From Candidatus Endomicrobiellum guadaloupense (GTDB lineage Bacteria; Elusimicrobiota; Endomicrobiia; Endomicrobiales; Endomicrobiaceae): a stretch of DNA of 64,000 bases. Location: the NCBI GenBank assembly GCA_031278895.1, contig JAITJN010000037.1:35724-99723 (forward strand), read 5' to 3'. The notes beneath the pieces are model-generated. The model was not told the DNA's origin. It did not search any database and was given only the letters and a program-made list of their open reading frames with translations. The position numbers and the translations under genes were made by a program. This document shows positions 55,830 to 64,000 of the stretch, one piece after another (positions within the stretch are counted from its first letter, which is position 1; each line of letters opens with the position of its first letter).

Positions 55830-56534
55830 ATGGATCTGATGAAAAAGAGACAGTATGCTGTTATAGGTCTTGGAACGTTTGGTTATAACGTAGCTGTACA
55901 GCTTGAAAAGAAAGGCATGCAAGTTTTAGCCATTGACAATGATCCTGAAATAGTCAACAAAATAAGCGCGTTAGTTACACAGGCGTTAATAGCTGATGCT
56001 ACTGACGAAAAAGCTATGGAAGATGCGGGTATTGCAGATTGTGATAGTGTTATAGTTTCAATAGGAGAAAGCATAGAAACAAGTATCCTCTCGACATTGA
56101 TAGTTAAAGAACTCGGTGTTAAAAATATTATTGTAAAGTCAGCAAGTTCATGGCACTCAAAAGTTGCAGCTAAGATAGGTGCAAACACAATAGTTTACCC
56201 AGAACTTGAAATGGCCAAGAAACTTGTTGATGGAATAGTATCGCCGAATATTTTGGAACAAATAGAACTTTCAACAGAATATAATTTAATTGAAATAGTT
56301 GCTCCAAAAGCAATTTGGGGTAAGACAATAAAGAGTTCTGGATTTAGAAATAATTATGGTGTAAATATAATCGCAATACGCAAGCAGATTCCGTTTATTA
56401 ATGACGATGGTCAAAGCGATATGAAAGAGCAGATAAATATGACCCCTGGCCCTGAAGATGAAATAAATCAAAATGATACTTTGGTAGTTATTGGTTCAAA
56501 GGAATCTTTGACCAAATTGAAAGAGGATAAATAA
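55830..56534 (+). CDS. ktrA: Ktr potassium transporter RCK subunit
   Basis: This 234-aa protein has an N-terminal RCK Rossmann domain (YAVIGLGTFGYNVAVQL, VLAIDNDPE, ADATDEKAM) and a C-terminal RCK_C domain (about 135-230). It gates KtrB in response to nucleotides. It starts 3 bp after ktrB; the ATG at 55839 is an equally good start and gives the more usual N-terminus. The stop shares bases with the next ATG (TAATG). Confidence 0.92.
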   Translation: MDLMKKRQYAVIGLGTFGYNVAVQLEKKGMQVLAIDNDPEIVNKISALVTQALIADATDEKAMEDAGIADCDSVIVSIGESIETSILSTLIVKELGVKNIIVKSASSWHSKVAAKIGANTIVYPELEMAKKLVDGIVSPNILEQIELSTEYNLIEIVAPKAIWGKTIKSSGFRNNYGVNIIAIRKQIPFINDDGQSDMKEQINMTPGPEDEINQNDTLVVIGSKESLTKLKEDK

Positions 56535-56806
56535 TGATTAAAGATGATTCTCAAGAAGCAAATCATATAGAGGTAGGAAAATTTTATTTTTTAAATAATA
56601 AGTTTGACGAAGCGATTGCAGAGTTTAAAAAGGTTCTAGAAACAAACCCATCAAACTCAGAAGCTTATTATAATATTGGGCTTATAAAGGAAGTTTCTAA
56701 TTTACCTAACGAGGCAAAAGATATGTATTCAAAAGCTTTGGCTATCAATCCGGATTATAAAATAGCTAAAGATCGCTTGAACAAACTTATTGGTGTTGAA
56801 AACTAA
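56534..56806 (+). CDS. Small TPR-repeat protein
   Basis: This 90-aa protein is made of about two tetratricopeptide repeats: FYFLNNKFDEAIAEFKKVLETNPSNSEAYYNIG and later AKDMYSKALAINPDYKIA. TPR proteins are adaptors. There is no signal peptide. It overlaps the ktrA stop by TAATG, so it is co-translated with the potassium transporter genes, but its partner is unknown. Confidence 0.78.
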   Translation: MIKDDSQEANHIEVGKFYFLNNKFDEAIAEFKKVLETNPSNSEAYYNIGLIKEVSNLPNEAKDMYSKALAINPDYKIAKDRLNKLIGVEN

Positions 56807-56838
56807 TTTACTAATTTTTATAAGTAAAGGACTTTGTA

Positions 56839-57858
56839 ATGGAATGTATACAAAAAATTATAAGTGAAGCTAGGGAGAAGATAAAAAATGCTGAGATTTC
56901 TTCTCTTGAAAATATTAAGACGGAGTATCTAGGTAAAAACGGGGTTTTAACACAAATTCTAAAGTCTTTGTCTTCATATTCAATTGAAGATAAAAAAAGA
57001 ATAGGTTCGCAGGCAAATAATGCAAAAAACATTATAGAAAGTGAGATAGAAAGCAAAAAGGAGGGTCTCAAAAAGTCTTTCCTTGATGAAAAGATGCGCG
57101 GCGAAAAACTTGATTATTCAAAAAGTTTTTATTTTCCTTTTTCAAAAGGGAGTTTTCATCCGATAATCCAAACAATACAGGACATAAGTACTGTTTTTAA
57201 ATCTCTTGGGTTTGCTGTAGCTGAAGGGTCGGAAATAGAAACCGAGAAATATAATTTTGAAGCTTTAAACATTCCAGAAAGCCATCCTGCTAGAGATACT
57301 CATGACACATTTTATCTTGAAGGACTGAAGGCATTGCTTAGGACGCATACTTCTCCAGGACAAATTCATGTTATGGAAAAAAATAAACCTCCTATAAAAG
57401 TTATTGTCCCTGGCAAAGTTTACAGGAATGAAGCTTCTGATGCTACACATTTTTCAACTTTCCATCAAGTTGAAGGTTTGGTTGTAGATGAGAATATAAC
57501 ATTTGTTGATTTGAAAACAATGTTAGCTGATTTTATACATAAAATTTTTGGTTCAGATATAGGTATACGTTTTAGACCATCGCATTTTCAATTTACAGAG
57601 CCTTCGGCAGAAGTTGATATGCAATGTATTTTTTGTAAAGGAAAAAGTTGCAGACTTTGCAAATCTTCAGGCTGGCTAGAAATTTTGGGCTGCGGTATGG
57701 TTCACCCAAATGTTTTAAAAGGTGTTAATTATGACTCTGAAAAATATACTGGTTATGCTTTTGGTTTAGGAGTTGAAAGAATAACAATGTTTAAGTATGG
57801 AATTGACGATATTCGTTTGTTCTATGAAAATGATTTGAGATTTTTAAAACAGTTTTAA
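56839..57858 (+). CDS. pheS: Phenylalanyl-tRNA synthetase alpha subunit
   Basis: This 339-aa class II synthetase has an N-terminal coiled-coil (1-85) for tRNA binding and the catalytic domain: HPIIQTIQDISTVFKSLGF, LRTHTSPGQIHVM, YRNEASDATHFSTFHQVEGL and GLGVERITMFKYGIDDIR (motif 3). It charges tRNA-Phe with PheT. A 156-bp gap with its own promoter separates it from pheT. Confidence 0.95.
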   Translation: MECIQKIISEAREKIKNAEISSLENIKTEYLGKNGVLTQILKSLSSYSIEDKKRIGSQANNAKNIIESEIESKKEGLKKSFLDEKMRGEKLDYSKSFYFPFSKGSFHPIIQTIQDISTVFKSLGFAVAEGSEIETEKYNFEALNIPESHPARDTHDTFYLEGLKALLRTHTSPGQIHVMEKNKPPIKVIVPGKVYRNEASDATHFSTFHQVEGLVVDENITFVDLKTMLADFIHKIFGSDIGIRFRPSHFQFTEPSAEVDMQCIFCKGKSCRLCKSSGWLEILGCGMVHPNVLKGVNYDSEKYTGYAFGLGVERITMFKYGIDDIRLFYENDLRFLKQF

Positions 57859-57904
57859 CCTTTGCGTATTGCAAGAAATTCTTTTGCATTTGCTATAGAA
57901 TGAA

Positions 57905-57932
57905 TTGCAATACTTAACAAATTTAGTATAAT
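57905..57932 (+). promoter_or_regulatory. Sigma70-type promoter ahead of pheT
   Basis: TTGCAA (57905) and a perfect TATAAT (57927) are 16 bp apart. Transcription would begin about 75 bp before the pheT ATG. Confidence 0.5.
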
Positions 57933-57970
57933 TTTTATATATAAAAGTAGATCGAGTATAGAATAGAAAG

Positions 57971-58005
57971 CCTCGCCCCTTCTTTAAGTGCGTGGGGGAG
58001 TTCAT
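57971..58005 (+). repeat. GC-rich imperfect hairpin in pheT leader (IS200/IS605-end-like)
   Basis: CTC-g-CCCC pairs with GGGG-GAG with one bulged G, and CTT-CTTT-AAG forms the tip. It is followed by TTCATGG. It stands out strongly in this AT-rich sequence and resembles the right-end hairpin of IS200/IS605 elements. The GGGGGAG also lies 14 bases before the pheT ATG and may act in its translation. No tnpA or tnpB is nearby. Confidence 0.4.
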
Positions 58006-58014
58006 GGAATTAAC

Positions 58015-60381
58015 ATGAAAATATCATATAACTTATTAAAAGAATTCGTTGATTTTGAATTAAGTCCTAAAGATCTTGCTTCATTACTTACATCTATAGG
58101 TATAGAGGCTTCTCTAATTTCCCAAGGATGTGGTTGGACAAATGTTGTAACAGCAAAAGTTTTAGATGTTCAAAAACATCCAAGTGCTGATAGATTGTCT
58201 TTGTGTAAAGTAAGTGATGGTACTAAAGAGTATTCAATAGTATGTGGAGCAAAAAATATTGCTTCAGGCCAAATTGTTCCTCTTGCAAAAATTGGAGCAG
58301 TTCTTCCAGGAAACTTTGAAATAAAGAAGTCAAAGATAAGAGGTGTTGAATCTGAAGGGATGATTTGTTCAGAAAAAGAGCTAGGAGTAAAAGAAGAATC
58401 TCAAGGGATTTTCGTACTTGACGATAAAATAAAAATAGGATTTCCTCTTGAAGATGTTTTAGAGGCAATAGATTCTGTTTTAGAGATAGAAATAACTACT
58501 AATAGAGGAGATTGTTTAAGTCATTTAGGAATTGCCAGAGAAATTGGTGCTAAGCTTCGTAAAGTTGTTTCTATTCCGAAACTAAAAGTCCTAAAAAGAC
58601 TTCCACTATTAAACAATATTGAAATAAAATCAAATTTATGTAAACGTTATATGGGCAGCATTATTTCTGACGTTAAAGTTGGACCATCACCAAAATGGCT
58701 TACAGATATTTTGGCAAAAAGTGCAATAAGGTCTATAAATAATATTGTTGATATAACTAATTTTGTCATGATTGAACTTGGTCAACCTTTGCATGCTTTT
58801 GACCTAAATAAAATTTCTTCAAAGAATATTATTGTAAGAGAAGCTAAGGAATCTGAAAAAATAACAGCTCTTGATGCAAAAGAGTACAATCTAGAACCAG
58901 GAATGCTTGTTATATGTGATGAACAAAAACCTATCGCAATAGCTGGAGTTATGGGTGGAAAGTTTTCAGGTGTTGATGAAAAAACTGAAAAAATTTTTCT
59001 CGAAAGCGCTATATTTGACGCGACTTCAGTAAGAAAGACGTCAAAGAAATTAAATCTTTCGTCAGATTCTTCTTATAGATTTGAAAGAGGCTTAGGTTGG
59101 AATATAACTGAGCTTGCCTTGTGGAGAGCTGTAAACCTTATAACTGAAATTGCAGGCGGCAAACAGGAATCCATAGAAGATTTACATACTGTAAAGTATG
59201 AAAAACCAAAAATACCCTTAAGGATTGGAAGAGTAAGTAAAATTTTAGGATATAGTGTTGAAGAAGATGAAATAGGCGAGATCTTGAAATTTTTAGGTAT
59301 AGATTTACAACCAAAAGGCGAAGTTATTCTTTGTACAATCCCTTCTTGGCGCAATGATATAAAAATTGAAGTTGATTTAATTGAAGAGATTGCAAGAATA
59401 AAAGGGTACGATGCTATACCTACTTTAAAAACACATATAGATTATTCTTACACGCCAAATAATTCTTATCTTACGGCCATAGTTGAAGAATTTAGAACTA
59501 ATCTAAATGATCTTGGTTTTAGTGAAGCATTAAACTGTAGTTTTTTAGAAATTAACGAATTAGAAAAATTTGGATTAAAGTATTATTACAAAATAGCAAA
59601 TCCAATTTCTAAAGAGAACGAAGTTCTAAGGTCATCATTACTTCCTGGTCTATTTAAAAATTTAATGCTTAATATAAGCCAATGTGCCGAAACTGTAACG
59701 CTTTTTGAACATGGAAAAGTTTTTGGTCATACAGGGGAAAAAAAGACTTTTGCTGCTATAATGTATGGTAAAGTTTGGCATGAATGGTGGAAATGGACAC
59801 AACAAAAAGTAAATCCCAGTTTTGACTTTTATTTTGGTGGCGGAATAATAAACAATATCTTGCCTTCACAAGAGTTTATGATAGTTGAAAATTTAGACCC
59901 TTCTTCATATTTTCATATAGGAAAGACTGCATCTTTATTTTTCAGAGGTAAAGTTGTTGGACAATTTGGTATTTTAAAACCTTCTCTTACAACCGATATC
60001 AAAGATGAAGTTTTTTATTTTGAAATGGATTTAGTCCCAGTTGAGAATATATGTGTAAAAAAGAATAATTTTTACAAAGTGTATTCAAAATTTCCAGCTG
60101 TAAAAAGAGATATCTCTGTAACTGCAGACAAATTCTTGCAATTTGCAAAAATAGAAAAAGTTATAAAAAATGTCATGATGTCAGGCGGCATATTAAAAGA
60201 ATATTCCTTGTTTTCAGTTTACAATGATGAATCTAAATTAGGGGAAGGGAAAGTCAGCTACTCTTTTAGATTGTCTTATAAAAATGACGATAAAACTTTA
60301 AGTGATGAAGAAGTAAACAGCGATGTTTCAGTTCTTCTAAATAAATTGGACTTACAATTAGGCGTTAAGCTTAGACAGTAA
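58015..60381 (+). CDS. pheT: Phenylalanyl-tRNA synthetase beta subunit
   Basis: This 788-aa protein starts MKISYNLLKEFVDFELS. It has an EMAP/tRNA-binding domain (about 40-150), a B3/4 editing domain (about 205-370), a B5 domain (about 395-465), the catalytic-like core, and a C-terminal anticodon-binding FDX domain (FPAVKRDISVTADK). It structures the PheRS tetramer and edits mischarged Tyr. I start at the ATG at 58015 rather than 57988; a 4-codon ORF (57... ATG at 58003) ends overlapping this start (ATGA), which may couple translation. Confidence 0.94.
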   Translation: MKISYNLLKEFVDFELSPKDLASLLTSIGIEASLISQGCGWTNVVTAKVLDVQKHPSADRLSLCKVSDGTKEYSIVCGAKNIASGQIVPLAKIGAVLPGNFEIKKSKIRGVESEGMICSEKELGVKEESQGIFVLDDKIKIGFPLEDVLEAIDSVLEIEITTNRGDCLSHLGIAREIGAKLRKVVSIPKLKVLKRLPLLNNIEIKSNLCKRYMGSIISDVKVGPSPKWLTDILAKSAIRSINNIVDITNFVMIELGQPLHAFDLNKISSKNIIVREAKESEKITALDAKEYNLEPGMLVICDEQKPIAIAGVMGGKFSGVDEKTEKIFLESAIFDATSVRKTSKKLNLSSDSSYRFERGLGWNITELALWRAVNLITEIAGGKQESIEDLHTVKYEKPKIPLRIGRVSKILGYSVEEDEIGEILKFLGIDLQPKGEVILCTIPSWRNDIKIEVDLIEEIARIKGYDAIPTLKTHIDYSYTPNNSYLTAIVEEFRTNLNDLGFSEALNCSFLEINELEKFGLKYYYKIANPISKENEVLRSSLLPGLFKNLMLNISQCAETVTLFEHGKVFGHTGEKKTFAAIMYGKVWHEWWKWTQQKVNPSFDFYFGGGIINNILPSQEFMIVENLDPSSYFHIGKTASLFFRGKVVGQFGILKPSLTTDIKDEVFYFEMDLVPVENICVKKNNFYKVYSKFPAVKRDISVTADKFLQFAKIEKVIKNVMMSGGILKEYSLFSVYNDESKLGEGKVSYSFRLSYKNDDKTLSDEEVNSDVSVLLNKLDLQLGVKLRQ

Positions 60382-60385
60382 TGTT

Positions 60386-61882
60386 ATGATAATAAAAGAA
60401 GACAGAAATATAATCCAAAATTACTTTGAGGACAATTCTGGCGTTATAGGATCAAACGCTGATTTTGTCGCTATAGCAGAAAAAGAAGAAGACATACCTA
60501 TTTTCTTAAAAGAGATGTCAGATAGAAAAATCCCGGTAACCGTTGCAGGTGCATTAACTGCCAACACTGCTTCAGGTCTTTCTTTTGGCGGAGCTGTTTT
60601 GTCTTTAGAAAAATTAAATAAAATAGGTGAAATAAAAAAAGTTGATGAGAGTAATGCATTAATTACTGTTCAAGCTGGAGCAAGAGTCAGCGATATAAAA
60701 TCAAAAGTTGGTAGTGTTGGATGGTTATATCCTCCAGATCCTACAGAGGAAAATGCTTTTATTGGCGGAAATATTGCTACAAATGCTTCAGGTGGCAGAG
60801 GTTTTAAATTTGGTGTTACTAGAGACTATGTTAAATCTCTAAAAGTTGTATTCTCAGATGGGTCGGCTTCTTTTATTGAACGTGGCAAATATTTTGCTGA
60901 TAAAGATAGAAAGATAATTTTTGATACAGACAAAGGGAAAAAAGAAATAGTACTTCCAAAATATGTTCTTCCTAATATCAAAAATGCTGCAGGATATTAT
61001 AATTATAGAGGGGCAGACTTTATAGATGTCCTTATAGGTTCTGAGGGTACTCTTTGTGTTTTTGTTGAAGCAGTATTAAAACTTATACCTCATTTTAAAG
61101 AAGTTTTTGGTGGCATAATATTTTTTGACAATAAAAATAAAGCTTATGAGTTTGTCAGAAAAATAAAAGATATGTCTCAAAAAACAAAAGATGAAAAACT
61201 GCATAATTCAATCAGTGCCATGTCTTTGGAATACTTTGATAAAAACGCATTACTTTTAATAAGAGATAATTACCCAATGATACCAATAAATATTGAGGCA
61301 GGCATTATGTTTGAACAAGATGTTTACGAAGGTAATGCTGATGTTTTGATAGAAAAATGGGCTAGAGAAATTGAAATCAGCGGCATAGATATGGAAAGAG
61401 TTTGGTTTGCTTCAAATCTTTCTGAAATGGAAAAATTTAGAGCGTTTAGGCATACAATCCCTGAGAAAGTAAATGAAATTGTTAAAAAAAATAAAATTCC
61501 TAAGGTAGGTACTGACTTTGCCGTTCCAGAAGGAAAACTTTCTGAGATAGTTGATTTTTGTGATAAAGAATTTAAACATATTGGTGTTTTTAATTTAACT
61601 TTTGGTCATATTGGCGAAAACCATATTCATGCGAATATAGTTCCTGTAAATGAAACTCAATACCAAGAATGCCGAGAAATGTATGTTCGCGTTGCCAAAA
61701 AAGTTGTTGAACTTGGGGGCACAGTATCTGCAGAGCACGGTATAGGGAAGTTAAGACATGTATTTTTAGAAGAAATGATTGGCGAAGAAGGGTTTAAAGA
61801 GTTAGCAAAATTCAAAAAAAGTCTTGACGAATATAGAATTCTTGGCATTGACAACATCTTTCCAAAAAAGTATTTAATTTAG
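60386..61882 (+). CDS. GlcD-type FAD-binding oxidase
   Basis: This 498-aa flavoprotein has an N-terminal PCMH-type FAD domain (PVTVAGALTANTASGLSFGG, TVQAGARVSDI, YPPDPTEENAFIGGNIATNASGGRGFKFG) and a C-terminal FAD-oxidase domain (GTDFAVPEG, TFGHIGENHIHANIV, EHGIGKLR). Family members oxidise D-lactate, glycolate or D-2-hydroxyglutarate. The exact acid cannot be told. It is adjacent to pheT, 4 bp downstream, with no Fe-S partner gene beside it. Confidence 0.87.
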   Translation: MIIKEDRNIIQNYFEDNSGVIGSNADFVAIAEKEEDIPIFLKEMSDRKIPVTVAGALTANTASGLSFGGAVLSLEKLNKIGEIKKVDESNALITVQAGARVSDIKSKVGSVGWLYPPDPTEENAFIGGNIATNASGGRGFKFGVTRDYVKSLKVVFSDGSASFIERGKYFADKDRKIIFDTDKGKKEIVLPKYVLPNIKNAAGYYNYRGADFIDVLIGSEGTLCVFVEAVLKLIPHFKEVFGGIIFFDNKNKAYEFVRKIKDMSQKTKDEKLHNSISAMSLEYFDKNALLLIRDNYPMIPINIEAGIMFEQDVYEGNADVLIEKWAREIEISGIDMERVWFASNLSEMEKFRAFRHTIPEKVNEIVKKNKIPKVGTDFAVPEGKLSEIVDFCDKEFKHIGVFNLTFGHIGENHIHANIVPVNETQYQECREMYVRVAKKVVELGGTVSAEHGIGKLRHVFLEEMIGEEGFKELAKFKKSLDEYRILGIDNIFPKKYLI

Positions 61883-61935
61883 GAAACATTTGCCAATAAT
61901 CTAAGTTTCACCTAAAGAACCCAGAGATATTACAC

Positions 61936-62040
61936 TTATAAACTTATATCAGTGCCTACAATAGGCTTTACATCTTTTAAAAGATCCTCTTTATCAGCAC
62001 CTAAGGCAGCTATTGCTAAAAACACATCAGTTAAGTAACG
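61936..62040 (-). pseudogene. Short coding-like remnant
   Basis: The minus strand reads RYLTDVFLAIAALGADKEDL, then LKDVKPIVGTDISL and a stop at 61936. The stretch has clear coding character but no start. It begins right after the DUF4143 remnant ends and is probably the tail of another lost gene. The family is not recognised. Confidence 0.3.
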
Positions 62041-62041
62041 T

Positions 62042-63295
62042 TTAGGTTATTTTCTTAAAGACGTTGATAATCCTCAATATTTCCCAAACAGGAATAGAGA
62101 TGACATCACGATTTAACGCAATACGTTCAGGTTGTAGACAAATAATTGCACCTAACCCGACCTTTCTGTTTAATTTGTTTATTTGGCTAAAATATTTATG
62201 GTTAGAAGTTTGTGGATTTGCAGTTTTTTTGATTTCTATAGGATATAATGTTCCATTTTCTTCTAGTATTACATCAATCTCACTTTGATTATTATCCCTA
62301 TAAAAATACATAAGTGGTTCTTTACCATTATGAAGATAAGATTTTAAAATTCCAGCTACAACATAAGTTTCAAAAATGGCACCATCCATAGCGCCATTCA
62401 TAAGAGGCTCTGATGTGGTCCATCGCGTAAGATAAGAACACAGACCAGTATCTAAAAAATACATTTTTGGAGTTTTTATTATACGATTTGTTATATTGGT
62501 GGAGTAAGGATGCAAAAGATATACAAGTCCTGAGCGTTCCAATATTCCAATCAAAGTTTACGCAGTTTTTACATCTATTTCTACATCTCGTGCGAGCGAA
62601 GAATAATTTAACAATTTTCCTGTTTGTGCAGCGACTACTAAAACAAAATTAAAAAAGTGTATGGATTTTTCAATATTGTAGAAATCTTTAACATCTTTTT
62701 CAATATAAGACTGTATATATGAAGCATAATATTGTTCGTTGTCAATATTTTTATCAACGACCGGTTCAGGAATTGACCTTCCCAAATATGCTTATAAACT
62801 TGTTGAATTGTCAACTTTATTACACTTTTTGTCTTTTCATAAGATGGTAAGAAAGGCTTTGATGAGAAAGGCTTTTTTATTTTTTCACAGTAATATAAAC
62901 CCATAAGAGCAAGGATTACTATACGACCAGCAAGAGATTCTTTAACACCTTCCATAAGTTTATATTTCTGAGAACCTGTAAGCTAAAATGCGCCGTTCAT
63001 ATCTCTATTTTGGTCAACATATATTTTATATAAGGGAATAATCCAGGAGCATACTGTACTTCGTCAATAATTACAGGTGGAGGGTTTTGCTGTAAAAAAA
63101 AAGTTCTGGATCTATTTTTGCAAGCTGGCGAAACTTCATATTATCAAGAGAGACATAAATACGTTTACTTTTTTTTGATATATTTTTTAACGAAGTTGAT
63201 TTACCAACTTGTCTTTGTCCATTTAAAAGAATCACTCTAAATCCTTGTGAAGCTTTTTGTATAACTTTACTTATAGTTCGTTCTAAATCAGACAT
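62042..63295 (-). pseudogene. AAA ATPase with DUF4143 domain, broken into several frames
   Basis: Reading on the minus strand from the ATG at 63295 (GGGAGG upstream), the first piece has the P-loop LNGQRQVGKST. The gene then breaks in a homopolymer T run near 63100 and continues in other frames as PPPVIIDEVQYAPG, EGVKESLAGRIVILALMGL, YYASYIQSYIEKDVKDFYNI and GKLLNYSSLARDVEIDV. It ends with the DUF4143 tail YFLDTGLCSYLTRW, FETYVVAGILKSY, NQSEIDVILEENGTLYPIEIK. Joined, it gives a full-length ATPase of about 410 residues. At least three frameshifts make it inactive. Confidence 0.85.
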
Positions 63296-63339
63296 AGTAC
63301 CTCCCATTTATAAAACCTGATGTCTAGTATAATATGGAA

Positions 63340-63690
63340 TCTGCTCCTATATTATAGCTTATCAGAGAATATGACGCTAATTATTTAACTTCTTCAAAAA
63401 TAATCGCAGATTATTATGAAGAGGCATTAAACATTTTGCAAGATAAAAAAGTAGCTGTAAAACCTGTAGCAAATGAAAAATCTCACATCATTTATCAACA
63501 TTTTAAATTTATTAAAGTTAAAAAAGGATTTATGTACGGAATTATTGAGAAAAAATTTGTGGCGGAGAAGTTAAAATTACGGATAAAGAGAGAGCAATGA
63601 TAGGCTTGTTGTACTGGAATGAGGCTGTTGGTGGAATAAAGTAGGCAATGAAAATAGTTGAAAAATTATAAAAGAAAGGCAGTGCGACAT
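63340..63690 (+). pseudogene. AbiEi-like type IV antitoxin remnant
   Basis: The plus strand reads [20 protein letters not shown], then [32 protein letters not shown]. After a frameshift it continues [26 protein letters not shown]. Such a sequence suits AbiEi-family antitoxin proteins, where a DKER/EKT segment introduces the C-terminal part. A stop and frameshifts interrupt it. Beyond 63690 to 63926 faint coding-like pieces (GRTDKEIFEMRDRVSEEFYP) remain, without a recognisable gene. Confidence 0.45.
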
Positions 63691-63926
63691 ACAAAAAATC
63701 ATTGATTTCTCAACCGAAAGCTTCTTAGATATTTTTAAGAAAAAGCGAATACTGACATAAAATGTTGTTAATTTAGGTCGTACAGATAAAGAGATATTCG
63801 AAATGAGAGATAGAGTGTCAGAAGAATTTTATCCAGTCTTTAACTAAAGAAGAAAAAGAAGTTTTTATATTACATGCACTAAGTACATATTAATGATGTT
63901 GTCCAGTCATTGCCAAACATACAATA

Positions 63927-64000
63927 TCAATTATCTCTTCTATATTTTTGAACTTCTTCTAATGATATTCCTGTAATTTCTGCAATATCTTCTAAAGACA
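63927..64000 (-). CDS. C-terminal end of a gene entering from the right edge
   Basis: The minus strand is open from the window edge to a TGA at 63927: SLEDIAEITGISLEEVQKYR then RDN. The short helix-turn pattern ('IAEITGIS.EE') is typical of the C-termini of Rpn/PD-(D/E)XK transposase-like nucleases and of small helix-turn-helix segments. Only 24 residues are visible, so identity is open. Confidence 0.35.
   Translation of the reverse strand, partial: SLEDIAEITGISLEEVQKYRRDN

Noticed and set aside
62064-62652. Plus-strand ORFs 62064-62288 and 62467-62652
   Set aside because: They are antisense shadows of the DUF4143 pseudogene.

Overview
This is an AT-rich bacterial chromosome segment. Its metabolic and housekeeping genes are intact, and its mobile, transport and defence genes are largely decayed. 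Split glutamate synthase genes, two GH57 enzymes with a DUF4912 protein, a type II-C CRISPR-Cas locus, a Gram-negative envelope and many frameshifted remnants recall Elusimicrobiota, in particular an Endomicrobium-like symbiont of termite-gut flagellates. That placement is inference from gene content; no 16S gene is in the window.

Layout. 1-7.5 kb (minus strand): an envelope glycosylation cluster of a GT9 heptosyltransferase-like protein, a GT2 polyprenyl-phosphate sugar synthase and a GT39/PAP2 fusion. It is followed by a very large membrane protein that runs off the left edge and that the ORF track misses. 7.6-12.9 kb (plus): a second GT39 protein, an outer-membrane barrel, a GH57 glycoside hydrolase and a DUF1805 protein. 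13-16 kb: a lipoprotein pseudogene, initiator tRNA-Met with promoter and terminator, a P-loop kinase and a flavoprotein. 16.1-24.4 kb: glutamate synthase split into three genes, then carA, a collapsed amino-acid permease pseudogene, and carB, so this is a nitrogen assimilation and carbamoyl-phosphate block. 24.6-26.6 kb: an HD hydrolase, tRNA-Leu and an IS1595-like remnant. 26.7-31.3 kb: cas9 (frameshifted), cas1 and cas2 (with a substituted motif residue), then a short module whose two halves pair like a CRISPR repeat and a tracrRNA anti-repeat. No array is visible.

31.4-46 kb: an ABC ATPase, mprF, tilS, hpt, ftsH, folE, folP, cdaA, a cdaR reduced to one membrane helix, glmM, pdxJ, glmS, acpS and nnrD. 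This links membrane lipid modification, tRNA modification, purine salvage, folate, c-di-AMP and cell-wall precursor supply. 46-52.6 kb: DUF4912, GH57 branching enzyme, HD-GYP, rsmI, argC and argJ. 52.6-54.5 kb: an IS remnant, then a promoter and structured leader ahead of infC-rpmI-rplT, with infC using an AUC start. 54.5-61.9 kb: a Ktr potassium transporter pair, a TPR protein, pheS, pheT and a GlcD-type flavin oxidase. 62-64 kb: a degraded AAA/DUF4143 ATPase, an AbiEi-like antitoxin remnant and the tail of another gene.

The most interesting items are the giant ChaN/Tiki-like plus HExxH membrane protein at the left edge, the CRISPR locus with its repeat/anti-repeat module, the minimal CdaR between cdaA and glmM, and the infC leader with its AUC start.
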